A stretch of DNA of 23,176 bases. It comes from a virus. The stretch spans positions 1 through 23,176 of the IMG/VR virus record IMGVR_UViG_3300040806_000349. One strand, given 5' to 3'. The translations under genes were made by a program, and so were the position numbers. The notes beneath the pieces were generated by a model that was given only the letters and a program-made list of their open reading frames with translations, made no database searches and had not been told where the DNA came from. Shown in pieces: positions 6,667 through 14,128 of the stretch (the first letter of the stretch is position 1; each line of letters begins with the position of its first letter).

Positions 6667-8160
6667 ATGGCTACAAATTACGATGGTCTAACACGAAACG
6701 TCTGGCCAGGAACATGGAGTACCGGCACTAACTCGCCTATCGTTATAGATACGGAAGTTAGAGGTACACTTCAAAGTATTTCTGGTGATAGTGGAGATAG
6801 ATTAACAGATATTCCAGGTGCAAGAATAACAGAGGGTATGTTAGTATATGTTAAAAACGGATATACTTCAGGTTCAACTACATACACAGCAGACAAATAT
6901 TATACTTACAAACTTCAAGGTAGTGAAGTACGTAGTAGTGTTACAGGTGCAGTGCCAAATGCCGACGCCAACTGGTCATTATTCAGTGTTGGTGGTGGAT
7001 CAGGTTATACAGGATCAGCCGGCGCTATAGGTTTTACAGGATCAGCAGGTGCTGTAGGTTTTACAGGATCAGCAGGCGCTATAGGATATTCAGGATCAAA
7101 AGGTGATCAAGGTACTGTAGGTTTTTCAGGTTCAAAAGGAGATATAGGATATTCAGGATCAAAAGGAGATACTGGTACAGCAGGCGCTATAGGATATTCA
7201 GGATCAAAAGGAGATACTGGTACAGCAGGCGCTATAGGATATTCAGGATCAAAAGGTGATCAAGGTGTTATTGGTTACACAGGTTCAATAGGTTTTTCAG
7301 GATCAAAAGGAGATATAGGATATTCAGGATCAAAAGGAGATACTGGAACAACAGGTGCTGATGGTTTAGATGGTGCTGTAGGTTTTTCAGGTTCAAAAGG
7401 AGATATAGGATATTCAGGATCAAAAGGTGATCAAGGTATAATTGGTTATACAGGTTCAAAAGGTGATCAAGGTGATCAAGGTGTTATTGGTTACACAGGT
7501 TCAATAGGTTTTTCAGGATCAAAAGGTGATCAAGGTATAATTGGTTATACAGGTTCAGAGGGAAATTTAGATATAGCAGTTGCTTCAACTCCTCCAGTTT
7601 CAGCAGGTATTGGTGATGTTTGGATTGATGACGCAACAGGTATTCAATACTTCTACATGAACGATGGTAACAGTAATCAATGGGTAGAATTAAGTAACCA
7701 AGGTGTTGTAGGATTTACAGGTTCAGCTGGTGCTAGTACGTTATCTTCTCTTACAGACGTAACTATTAGTACACCACAAAAAGGCCATACTTTAGTTTAT
7801 GATGGTTCAGGTTGGGTACAAACACAAACTCCAATTTCACAATTTGTTGTAACAGCCAATGGTTCAAGTGCATACAGATTTGATGGTGCAGGATTCCCTA
7901 GTACGAGTGGCGATAATCCTACTATCTACCTTAAAAAAGGTCAAACATATTACTTTAGAAATACAACTAGTGGACATCCATTTAGAATACAATCTACTAC
8001 AGGTACAGGTGGAACAGTATATGATACAGGTGTTACTGATAATAACGCCTCAGGATCAACAGGTGTAGTTATATTTCATGTTCCTATGAGTGCTCCTGCG
8101 ACATTATACTATCAATGTTCATCGCATGGTTCTATGGTAGGAACAATTACTATAGTTTAA
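6667..8160 (+). CDS. Collagen-like fibre protein with C-terminal cupredoxin-like domain
   Basis: The protein has 497 residues in four parts. Residues 1-112 are a globular head (MATNYDGLTRNVWPGTW at the start, YVKNGYTSGSTTYTADKYYTY later). Residues 113-298 are Gly-X-Y triplets. Residues 299-350 are a small module (GDVWIDDATGIQYFY, QWVELSNQGVVG) also present in the next fibre gene. Residues about 390-497 resemble a cupredoxin: beta strands around IYLKKGQTYYFRN, SGHPFRIQ and YYQCSSHGSMVG. H437, C484, H487 and M490 reproduce the four type-1 copper ligands, with C-x2-H-x2-M spacing as in amicyanin. Whether copper is bound is unknown, and the fold may be purely structural. Its ATG follows the previous stop by one base, with GGAG motifs at 6652-6661 as ribosome-binding site, so it is co-translated with the preceding fibre. 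Confidence 0.85.
   Translation: MATNYDGLTRNVWPGTWSTGTNSPIVIDTEVRGTLQSISGDSGDRLTDIPGARITEGMLVYVKNGYTSGSTTYTADKYYTYKLQGSEVRSSVTGAVPNADANWSLFSVGGGSGYTGSAGAIGFTGSAGAVGFTGSAGAIGYSGSKGDQGTVGFSGSKGDIGYSGSKGDTGTAGAIGYSGSKGDTGTAGAIGYSGSKGDQGVIGYTGSIGFSGSKGDIGYSGSKGDTGTTGADGLDGAVGFSGSKGDIGYSGSKGDQGIIGYTGSKGDQGDQGVIGYTGSIGFSGSKGDQGIIGYTGSEGNLDIAVASTPPVSAGIGDVWIDDATGIQYFYMNDGNSNQWVELSNQGVVGFTGSAGASTLSSLTDVTISTPQKGHTLVYDGSGWVQTQTPISQFVVTANGSSAYRFDGAGFPSTSGDNPTIYLKKGQTYYFRNTTSGHPFRIQSTTGTGGTVYDTGVTDNNASGSTGVVIFHVPMSAPATLYYQCSSHGSMVGTITIV
7003..7560 (+). repeat. Collagen-coding tandem repeat tract
   Basis: These are in-frame direct repeats encoding GYSGSKGD, GDTGTAGAI and GDQGVIGYTGS units. A 45-base unit (GATACTGGTACAGCAGGCGC followed by TATAGGATATTC and GGATCAAAAGG) is repeated head to tail at about 7168-7257. 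It also occurs almost verbatim in the preceding gene near 5089-5130, which points to recombination or duplication between the two genes. Confidence 0.85.
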
Positions 8161-8204
8161 TTAAAAACTATTGTATTATTAACAGATTTGAAGAAGAATT
8201 ATAT

Positions 8205-8212
8205 TATAAATA
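8205..8212 (+). promoter_or_regulatory. T4-type late promoter (TATAAATA)
   Basis: This is an exact late-promoter octamer in the 153-base gap between two fibre genes. T4 spacing puts +1 at 8218, giving a 96-base leader for the gene at 8314. Confidence 0.75.
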
Positions 8213-8217
8213 GATGT

Positions 8218-8241
8218 AGAAAAGAAAAAAAAGACTTTTCT
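8218..8241 (+). promoter_or_regulatory. 5'-terminal stem-loop of a late leader
   Basis: AGAAAAG (8218-8224) pairs with CTTTTCT (8235-8241) around a ten-base A-rich loop. The stem starts exactly at the predicted transcription start. A 5'-terminal hairpin of this kind can protect an mRNA from decay; that role is inferred. The rest of the leader to 8313 is A-rich, with a Shine-Dalgarno (AGGAG) about 10 bases before the ATG. Confidence 0.45.
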
Positions 8242-8313
8242 TGCAAGAATTATATGATAAAGAATTGAATTTTTAAATTTAAAAAAACAATAATAAATTA
8301 GGAGACAACAAAA

Positions 8314-9327
8314 ATGGCAATTAACTTTCCAAGTAGTCCCGCATTAAATGACATATACACTCTCGGTACAAGACAGTGGAAATGGAATGGTAATGGCTGG
8401 GCTCTACAACCTCTTACAGCGGGTTTCACTGGATCAATCGGTTATACTGGTTCTAAAGGTGATATCGGGTATACAGGTTCTAAAGGGGATACTGGTTTAG
8501 GCTTCAACATTGCGAAGACATACACTAGTGTCGCTAACTTAACAGCGGATACAAGTCCATCAGGCATTAATACTGGTGAATTTGCTATCATTGAAAACGG
8601 CTCTTTAACAGACGCCGAAAATTCTAGATTATACCTATGGAACGGTTCAGCATACTCATTCGTATCTGACCTTTCAGGTACAATTGGTTTCACAGGATCT
8701 TTTGGTTACACTGGATCTAAAGGGGATCAAGGTGTTATAGGTTACACTGGTTCTAAAGGGGATCAAGGTGTTATAGGTTACACTGGTTCTAAAGGTTTCA
8801 CAGGATCAAAAGGTGACATTGGTTACACTGGTTCTAAAGGGGATCAAGGTGATATAGGTTACACAGGATCAAAAGGTGACATTGGTTACACTGGTTCTAA
8901 AGGTTTCACAGGATCACAAGGTGACATTGGTTACACTGGATCAAAAGGTGACATTGGTTACACTGGATCTTTAGGTTTCACAGGATCAAAAGGTGATATA
9001 GGTTACACAGGATCAAAAGGTGACATTGGTTACACTGGATCTGAAGGTAATCTTGATATCACAACTTCATCTACTCCGCCAACATCTGGCGTAGGCGAAG
9101 GTGATATTTGGGTAGACAGCGCAACTGGTGTACAATACTTTTACTACAACGATGGTAACAGTACACAATGGGTAGAGCTTTCTAACCAAGGTGTTGTTGG
9201 ATTTACAGGATCACAAGGTGCTCAAGTAGACACTGTTGATTCAAGTAACTTCAGCTCAGCTGTAACTTTACTAATCAAAAATAGTTCAGGTACTACATTA
9301 AAAACAATCATAGGTAACGCTACATAA
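8314..9327 (+). CDS. Collagen-like tail fibre protein with conserved INFPSSP head module
   Basis: The protein has 337 residues. Residues 1-36 form a compact head (INFPSSPALNDIYTLG, then RQWKWNGNGWALQPL) nearly matched by the large fibre gene at 10429. This suggests a common attachment or folding module. A short Gly-X-Y block (37-62) is followed by a globular insert with GEFAIIENGSLTDAENSRLYLWNG, as seen in phage structural proteins. A long Gly-X-Y shaft of GYTGSKGD units (122-244) leads to the small GDIWVDSATGVQYFY module (about 250-295) shared with the previous gene, and a short tail ends in TTLKTIIGNAT. It has its own late promoter and a good Shine-Dalgarno. Its repeat codons (GGTTCTAAAGGGGAT) differ from the GGATCAAAAGGAGAT dialect of the two upstream fibres, so its shaft probably expanded separately. 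Confidence 0.85.
   Translation: MAINFPSSPALNDIYTLGTRQWKWNGNGWALQPLTAGFTGSIGYTGSKGDIGYTGSKGDTGLGFNIAKTYTSVANLTADTSPSGINTGEFAIIENGSLTDAENSRLYLWNGSAYSFVSDLSGTIGFTGSFGYTGSKGDQGVIGYTGSKGDQGVIGYTGSKGFTGSKGDIGYTGSKGDQGDIGYTGSKGDIGYTGSKGFTGSQGDIGYTGSKGDIGYTGSLGFTGSKGDIGYTGSKGDIGYTGSEGNLDITTSSTPPTSGVGEGDIWVDSATGVQYFYYNDGNSTQWVELSNQGVVGFTGSQGAQVDTVDSSNFSSAVTLLIKNSSGTTLKTIIGNAT
8677..9045 (+). repeat. Collagen-coding tandem repeat tract
   Basis: This is a direct-repeat tract with highly regular GGTGACATTGGTTACACTGG units encoding GDIGYTGSK. It is the most uniform of the three collagen tracts and therefore the likeliest to have expanded recently. Confidence 0.85.
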
Positions 9328-9360
9328 TAAGTAGAGCAAATTAAAAGGAGAAAATAAATT

Positions 9361-10290
9361 ATGGCAACAAGAAACCCATTAGTATACAGCAGTGGAAATC
9401 TAGTTGAAATGACTTCAGCTCAAGTTGACGCAGTTATAGATAATATTGTTTATCAATATTCTTTATCGCCGTCAGTTACGTTATCAGTAGTAGGTTCAAG
9501 TGGCTCTTTAGGAGCAATTTCTGATACAAGATTACAAGCAGGTGCTATTTCTAATAGTTCTACTAGTTTTCCAGGATCAGGTACAACACAAGACCCTCAA
9601 ACTGTAACAACAAACTATGATAAAGTAAGTCAAACAGTTGCTTCGGTTACGCCGACAACTGATACAGGTACAACATGGCCGGTATACTACACAAGTGGTG
9701 GTGAAATTCATGCTATGCCTTTAGCAGATATTAAGGATACGTTCTTACATCCTGCTATTGATTTACTTACAGCAAGTACAACTACAACGCAACAAGGTGG
9801 TACATATTTTGTATCATCTTCAGCGTCTGTTAGTGGTGCTACTGAAGTTAGTGGTTCAAACACACCTATATTCATTGACACAAGAGCCAACACTGGCGCT
9901 TATGCTGCTGGATCTATAGGTGACCACGCACAAGATAACCCAACTACGATTACTAGTTACTATTTACAGAGAGTAAATGGTGCTACGTCATCTTACGAAA
10001 ATCTATTAAATATAGACGGTACAACTCACTTACAACAAACTGGTTCATCTTTTGATACTTTGTGTCAAGAGTGGATTAGAGCGACTGCAAGTGCTTCAGT
10101 AGACGGATATACGATTAGATACAACTTTAATGGTTCAGGTACTACAAGAGGTACAGGTATGGCTAACACTATACTTGATGGCTCTAGTTACAATACTAGA
10201 CAAGTTGGTGATGACTATAGAGCGCAAGAGTTTCCAGCAGGTTCGGTAACGACAGCTGCAACTCACACGCTAAAGATTGTTAAAGCATAA
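9361..10290 (+). CDS. Virion structural protein of marine T4-like phages, unknown role
   Basis: This 309-residue protein lacks collagen repeats and starts MATRNPLVYSSGNLVEM, a type of opening I associate with virion structural proteins of cyanophages and pelagiphages. A short helix-prone segment (SAQVDAVIDNIVYQYS, 20-35) is followed by a Ser/Thr/Gly-rich middle (42-105). A more globular region follows, with WPVYYTSGGEIHAMPLADIKDTFLHPAIDLL and TPIFIDTRANTGAY, and a beta-rich end (YTIRYNFNGSG to HTLKIVKA). It may be a baseplate- or fibre-associated protein, judging from its neighbours. The start has AAGGAGAA about nine bases upstream. It is the last gene before a strong intrinsic terminator, closing the transcript from the 8205 promoter. 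Confidence 0.7.
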   Translation: MATRNPLVYSSGNLVEMTSAQVDAVIDNIVYQYSLSPSVTLSVVGSSGSLGAISDTRLQAGAISNSSTSFPGSGTTQDPQTVTTNYDKVSQTVASVTPTTDTGTTWPVYYTSGGEIHAMPLADIKDTFLHPAIDLLTASTTTTQQGGTYFVSSSASVSGATEVSGSNTPIFIDTRANTGAYAAGSIGDHAQDNPTTITSYYLQRVNGATSSYENLLNIDGTTHLQQTGSSFDTLCQEWIRATASASVDGYTIRYNFNGSGTTRGTGMANTILDGSSYNTRQVGDDYRAQEFPAGSVTTAATHTLKIVKA

Positions 10291-10318
10291 TAATCTATAG
10301 TAATCAAAGGTGCAAAAT

Positions 10319-10352
10319 TAACCCCCGGAGCCTAGGTTTCGGGGGTTTTTTA
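10319..10352 (+). terminator. Strong intrinsic terminator
   Basis: AACCCCCG (10320-10327) pairs with CGGGGGTT (10340-10347) around a 12-base loop, followed by an uninterrupted T run to 10351. This is the strongest GC hairpin in an otherwise AT-rich window. It ends the 8314-9361 transcript just before the next promoters. Confidence 0.9.
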
Positions 10353-10377
10353 TTGGAAAATAACTTGTTTAAAATGT

Positions 10378-10394
10378 TATAAATATTATAAATA
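10378..10394 (+). promoter_or_regulatory. Tandem T4-type late promoters
   Basis: Two exact TATAAATA octamers occur at 10378-10385 and 10387-10394, nine bases apart. T4 spacing gives starts near 10391 and 10400. Leaders of 38 and 29 bases would precede the large fibre gene, whose Shine-Dalgarno is AAGGA at about 10413. Confidence 0.75.
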
Positions 10395-10428
10395 TGGTGA
10401 TAGAACAAATAGAAGGAACAAAATTTAA

Positions 10429-12900
10429 ATGCCAACAATAAACTTTCCATCAGGTCCGTCTCTAAACGATACATATAATTTAGGTTTACGTACATGGAAA
10501 TGGAATGGGGACGCATGGGCTTTAGAACCATTAACAGGTGGATTTACAGGATCACAAGGTTATACAGGATCAGTTGGTATAGGTTATACAGGATCAGTTG
10601 GTATAGGTTACACTGGTTCATCAGGTTATACAGGATCTAATATTGTTTTATTAGACGAAACACAAACTTTAACAAATAAAACACTTACAACACCAGATGT
10701 TAATACATCATTGAAAATGGTTAGTAGTGGACAATTACAATTCAGAGATAATCAATCGTATATTTCAGAAAATGGTGGAATTTTGTTATTTAACGGAGCG
10801 GCAGGACGTGGAGTTAGAATGTATTCTGCCGGTGCTGAAAGAGTTGCTGTAACATATGCTGGTGACTTAGAATTAAAAGCAGGTACAGATATAATCTTTG
10901 AAGGATCAACAGCAAACGATTTTGAAACAACACTAACGGTTACTGACCCAACAGCAGACAGAAATATAACATTACCTGACTCAAGTGGTACAGTTGTACT
11001 AGCAGACACTACTGACACATTAACAAATAAAACACTTACTAGTCCAAACATAAACGAAGCAGTTGCGTTGACTGCTACTGCTACGGAACTTAACTATTTG
11101 GATGGTGTTACTGGTATTACATTAGGTACTGCTAACGAATTACTTGTTGTTGGTAGTGATGGTTCTAGTATTGCAAGCGATAGCACTTTAGCAGTTGATA
11201 CTAGCAATAATAGATTAGGTATCAATCAATCCTCACCTGAAGTAACATTACATATGACAGGCGAAGATGCTCAAACAGCACAAATTCGTATGGAACAGTA
11301 CAATGATAGTGCTGACGCTCCAGATGTAAGAACAAGAAGATACAGAGGTACAATTGCCTCACCAAGTGCCGTATCATCAGGCGATTATCTATTTAGAAGT
11401 AACCACGAATACTATAATGGTTCATCACTTATTGTCGGTGGTAGTTTTGCTTTTGATAACACTAACAATGCCAATAGAACACAGTTTGCTGTTTCAGTTA
11501 ACACAGATGGTACATCAGCGGATCCTAATATCGCAAGTAAAACACAATTTAAGATTGATGGTAATGATAGTGGTGCTATTACATTCAACAACGCATACAA
11601 GTTTCCAACAATTGATGGTAACGCTAATCAAGTTTTAAAAACAGATGGTTCAGGAAATTTATCTTTTACAGATGTTTCTGGTGGATCTGGTGGAACTTCT
11701 TGGCAATCAACTATCGTAACAGGAACAACTTTAACAGCAGTAGCTGGAAATGGTTATTGGATTAACACAACATCAAATGCTTGTACTGTTACACTTCCTG
11801 CTTCAGCAAGTGTTGGAGATTCAATTCAAATAGTAGATTACGCAGGTACTTTTGCCACAAACAATATTACATTAACTTCTAGTTTAAATATAGAAGGTGG
11901 AACAAGTGATAAATTTTTAACTACCAACAGAGAAGGCGTAACCATAACTTACGCAGATGCTACTCAAGGTTGGGTTGCAACATCTGGAGTTAATTCAGGC
12001 GACCAAGGAATAGACCCAACTAATTCAGCTATTATAGCAGACTTTTTAGTTATTGCTGGAGGTGGTGGGGGTGGCTCAAGTGGTCAAGTTGATACAGCTG
12101 GTGGTGGTGGAGGTGCTGGTGGTTACAGAAATTCTTATTCCACAGAAAGTTCTGGTGGAGGTGGTTCTTCTGAAACATCTTTAAATTTAACTACTGGAAC
12201 AACTTATACAATAACAGTTGGTGCTGGTGGTGGAGGTGGTGCAGGAGGAGCTGCTGGCTCAGTTTGGAATCAAGGTGCTACTGGTTCTAATTCTATTATA
12301 TCTGGTTCTGATATTACAACAATTACTTCATCAGGTGGTGGTGGAGGTGGAACATATTATGATGGTGGTATTGCTGGTGGTTCTGGTGGTGGTGGAGGTG
12401 CTTTTACTGCTCAAACAGGTGGAAGTGGAACATCTAATCAAGGTTTTTCTGGTCAAACTACTTCTTCTCAAGGACAAAATTCAGGTCAAATAGCTGGTGG
12501 AGGAGGTGGAGCTTCTGAAGCTGGAGGTACAGATGGTGCTGGTCATGGAGGAGATGGATTATCTTCTTCTATAACTGGTTCGTCAGTATCTAGAGGTGCT
12601 GGTGGTGGAGGTGCTGGAAACGTATCAAGTAGTGGAGGAACTGGTGGAGGTGGTGATGGAAAAAATTCATCTGGAGCTGGTAATGGTACTGCTGGAACAA
12701 CAAATACTGGTAGTGGTGGAGGTGGTGCATATACAGGCAATTCAGGTAGTCATTCAGGAGGAGCAGGAGGTTCAGGTGTCGTAATTTTAAGATTACCAAC
12801 ATCACAATATTCTGGCACAACAACAGGTTCTCCAACTGTTACAACAGATGGAACAGACACAATATTAATTTATAACGCAAGTGGGAGTTACACAGCATAA
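10429..12900 (+). CDS. Large tail fibre with polyglycine-rich adhesin-like C-terminal domain
   Basis: The protein has 823 residues. Residues 1-36 repeat the INFPSGPSLNDTYNLG / WKWNGDAWALEPL head of the fibre at 8314. A short Gly-X-Y piece (38-70) follows. Residues about 75-240 carry two LTNKTLT(S/T)P modules and ATELNYLDGVTG, common in phage fibre shafts. Residues 240-540 include GNANQVLKTDGSGNL and a beta-rich region before FLVIAGGGGG. Residues 544-784 are dominated by GGGGGAGG-type runs. Residues 785-823 end in VVILRLP and LIYNASGSYTA. Glycine-rich tips recall the polyglycine sandwich of T-even gp38 adhesins. This domain is probably the receptor-binding tip, which is inference. Its stop overlaps the ATG of the next gene (TAATG). 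Confidence 0.83.
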   Translation: MPTINFPSGPSLNDTYNLGLRTWKWNGDAWALEPLTGGFTGSQGYTGSVGIGYTGSVGIGYTGSSGYTGSNIVLLDETQTLTNKTLTTPDVNTSLKMVSSGQLQFRDNQSYISENGGILLFNGAAGRGVRMYSAGAERVAVTYAGDLELKAGTDIIFEGSTANDFETTLTVTDPTADRNITLPDSSGTVVLADTTDTLTNKTLTSPNINEAVALTATATELNYLDGVTGITLGTANELLVVGSDGSSIASDSTLAVDTSNNRLGINQSSPEVTLHMTGEDAQTAQIRMEQYNDSADAPDVRTRRYRGTIASPSAVSSGDYLFRSNHEYYNGSSLIVGGSFAFDNTNNANRTQFAVSVNTDGTSADPNIASKTQFKIDGNDSGAITFNNAYKFPTIDGNANQVLKTDGSGNLSFTDVSGGSGGTSWQSTIVTGTTLTAVAGNGYWINTTSNACTVTLPASASVGDSIQIVDYAGTFATNNITLTSSLNIEGGTSDKFLTTNREGVTITYADATQGWVATSGVNSGDQGIDPTNSAIIADFLVIAGGGGGGSSGQVDTAGGGGGAGGYRNSYSTESSGGGGSSETSLNLTTGTTYTITVGAGGGGGAGGAAGSVWNQGATGSNSIISGSDITTITSSGGGGGGTYYDGGIAGGSGGGGGAFTAQTGGSGTSNQGFSGQTTSSQGQNSGQIAGGGGGASEAGGTDGAGHGGDGLSSSITGSSVSRGAGGGGAGNVSSSGGTGGGGDGKNSSGAGNGTAGTTNTGSGGGGAYTGNSGSHSGGAGGSGVVILRLPTSQYSGTTTGSPTVTTDGTDTILIYNASGSYTA
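12058..12779 (+). repeat. Polyglycine-coding GGT/GGA-rich tract
   Basis: Irregular runs of GGT and GGA codons encode four- to six-glycine strings separated by short variable Ser/Thr/Asn loops. Local composition is far more G-rich than the flanks, and the antisense frames are artefactually open. It encodes the presumed adhesin tip of the large fibre. Confidence 0.8.
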
Positions 12901-13277
12901 TGGCACATTTCGCAAAATTAGGAGTTGGTAATATAATTGAAAGAGTTGAAGTAGTATCAAATGATATTGCAACAACTGAACAAGCAGGAATAGATTTTTT
13001 AAATAATTTATATAATTCAAGAGATGTTTGGAAACAGACTTCTTATAATACTTATGGTGGAGAACATAGATTAGGTGGAACACCATTTAGAAAAAATTAT
13101 GCTGGAGTTGGTTATTCTTATGACCAAACTAGAGACGCTTTCATATCACCTAAACCTTTTAATAGTTGGATATTAAATGAAACAACTTGTCTTTGGGAAG
13201 CACCAGTTGCTTATCCAGATGATGATAACGACTATACTTGGAATGAATCAACACAAACTTGGGATTTAGTTGAATAG
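12900..13277 (+). CDS. Conserved marine-phage protein of the 'MAHFAKL' family, function unknown
   Basis: This 125-residue protein begins MAHFAKLGVGNIIERVEVV and contains GIDFLNNLY, WKQTSYNTYGGEHRLGGTPFRKNYAGVGYSYD, RDAFISPKPFNSW and a Trp-rich end (WNESTQTWDLVE). I recognise this combination as a family that is very common in cyanophages and pelagiphages, often several copies per genome near fibre genes, without a settled function. It is aromatic- and Asn-rich and has no signal peptide or membrane segment. The start overlaps the stop of the large fibre gene (TAATG). It is therefore translationally coupled and may be made in step with that fibre as a partner or chaperone, which is inference. 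Confidence 0.8.
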   Translation: MAHFAKLGVGNIIERVEVVSNDIATTEQAGIDFLNNLYNSRDVWKQTSYNTYGGEHRLGGTPFRKNYAGVGYSYDQTRDAFISPKPFNSWILNETTCLWEAPVAYPDDDNDYTWNESTQTWDLVE

Positions 13278-13297
13278 TATAAAGGATTAAAAAAAAG

Positions 13298-13305
13298 GAT
13301 AAATA
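13298..13305 (+). promoter_or_regulatory. Probable late promoter (GATAAATA) at the neck gene
   Basis: GATAAATA matches the relaxed NATAAATA late motif reported for marine T4-like phages. T4 spacing places +1 at 13311, exactly the A of the gp13 start codon. It overlaps a possible Shine-Dalgarno (AAGGAT, 13295-13300) that would serve read-through transcripts. Confidence 0.45.
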
Positions 13306-13310
13306 TAAAC

Positions 13311-14123
13311 ATGGCAACTCCAACAACAAGAGAAGAATTAAAAGACTACGCTTTAAGAGCATTAGGTCAACCTGTTATAGAAATTAACGTTGACAATGAT
13401 CAATTAGAGGATAGATTAGATGAAGCTTTACAATATTATTCTCAATATCATATGAATGCAATAAGAAGATGTTACTTAAAATATGAGTATACACAAGCTG
13501 ATTATGATAGAATTGTTACTAACGGAGACGTAGCAGAATCACAAACTAAAAATTCGGTAACTACAACATGGAAAGAAAATCAAAATTTTATAGTAGTTCC
13601 TGAATCAGTTATATCTGTCACTAATTTATTTCCTTTTTCAAGTAAAGGAAGTTTGAATTTATTTGATGTAAGATATCAGATGAGACTAAATGATCTCTAT
13701 GATTTTTCTTCAACATCGGTAGTTAACTATGATCTTGTGATGAGACAGTTAGACTTTTTAGATCACATTTTAGTTGGTGAAAAACCATTAAGATTTAATC
13801 AAAACGATAATAAATTATTCATTGATATGGATTGGAAAGAAGATTTACAAGTAGGTGAATTTTTAGTAATAGATTGTTTTAGAAAATTAGATCCAGAAAC
13901 ATTTACAGATGTATATAATGACCAATGGTTAAAAAGATATGTCACAACACTATTTAAAAAACAATGGGGAGCAAACCTATCTAAATTCAATGGCGTTGCT
14001 ATGGTGGGTGGTGTGACTCTTAACGGAGGTCAAATATATTCTGAATCACTACAAGAGTGTGAAAAATTAGAAACAGAAATACGTACAACGTTTGAAGAGC
14101 CTCATAACTTTCTAATAGGATAA
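13311..14123 (+). CDS. gp13: Neck protein gp13 (head completion)
   Basis: The protein has 270 residues, somewhat shorter than T4 gp13 (309). It opens with a helix-rich segment typical of the family (TREELKDYALRALGQPVIEINV, then DDQLEDRLDEALQYYSQYH-like residues near 27-47). A central part has LFPFSSKGSLNLFDVRYQM, and a C-terminal half has DWKEDLQVGEFLVIDCFRK, WLKRYVTTLFKKQWGANLSKFNGVAMVGGVTLNGGQIYSE and a closing EEPHNFLIG. In T4, gp13 assembles with gp14 to seal the DNA-filled head after packaging and provides the site for tail joining. The identity rests on these features and on the following order gp14-15-16-17-18-19-20. Confidence 0.93.
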   Translation: MATPTTREELKDYALRALGQPVIEINVDNDQLEDRLDEALQYYSQYHMNAIRRCYLKYEYTQADYDRIVTNGDVAESQTKNSVTTTWKENQNFIVVPESVISVTNLFPFSSKGSLNLFDVRYQMRLNDLYDFSSTSVVNYDLVMRQLDFLDHILVGEKPLRFNQNDNKLFIDMDWKEDLQVGEFLVIDCFRKLDPETFTDVYNDQWLKRYVTTLFKKQWGANLSKFNGVAMVGGVTLNGGQIYSESLQECEKLETEIRTTFEEPHNFLIG

Positions 14124-14128
14124 AAACT

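Noticed and set aside
7268-7459. Open antisense frame through the collagen tract, Leu/Asn-rich
   Set aside because: It is a by-product of the repeat composition on the opposite strand, with no start signal or independent support.
4662-9045. Regular short repeats that could be taken for a CRISPR-like or satellite array
   Set aside because: Units are in frame, encode Gly-X-Y triplets, vary in length and have no unique spacers; they are fibre-coding.
10304-10531. Minus-strand frame across the terminator and fibre start
   Set aside because: It runs through a clear intrinsic terminator and tandem promoters, with no coding character.
12543-12835. Open antisense and alternate frames in the glycine-rich region (Pro-rich or Val/Glu-rich)
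   Set aside because: GGT/GGA runs lack stop codons in several frames; products are low-complexity mirror images of the glycine tract.
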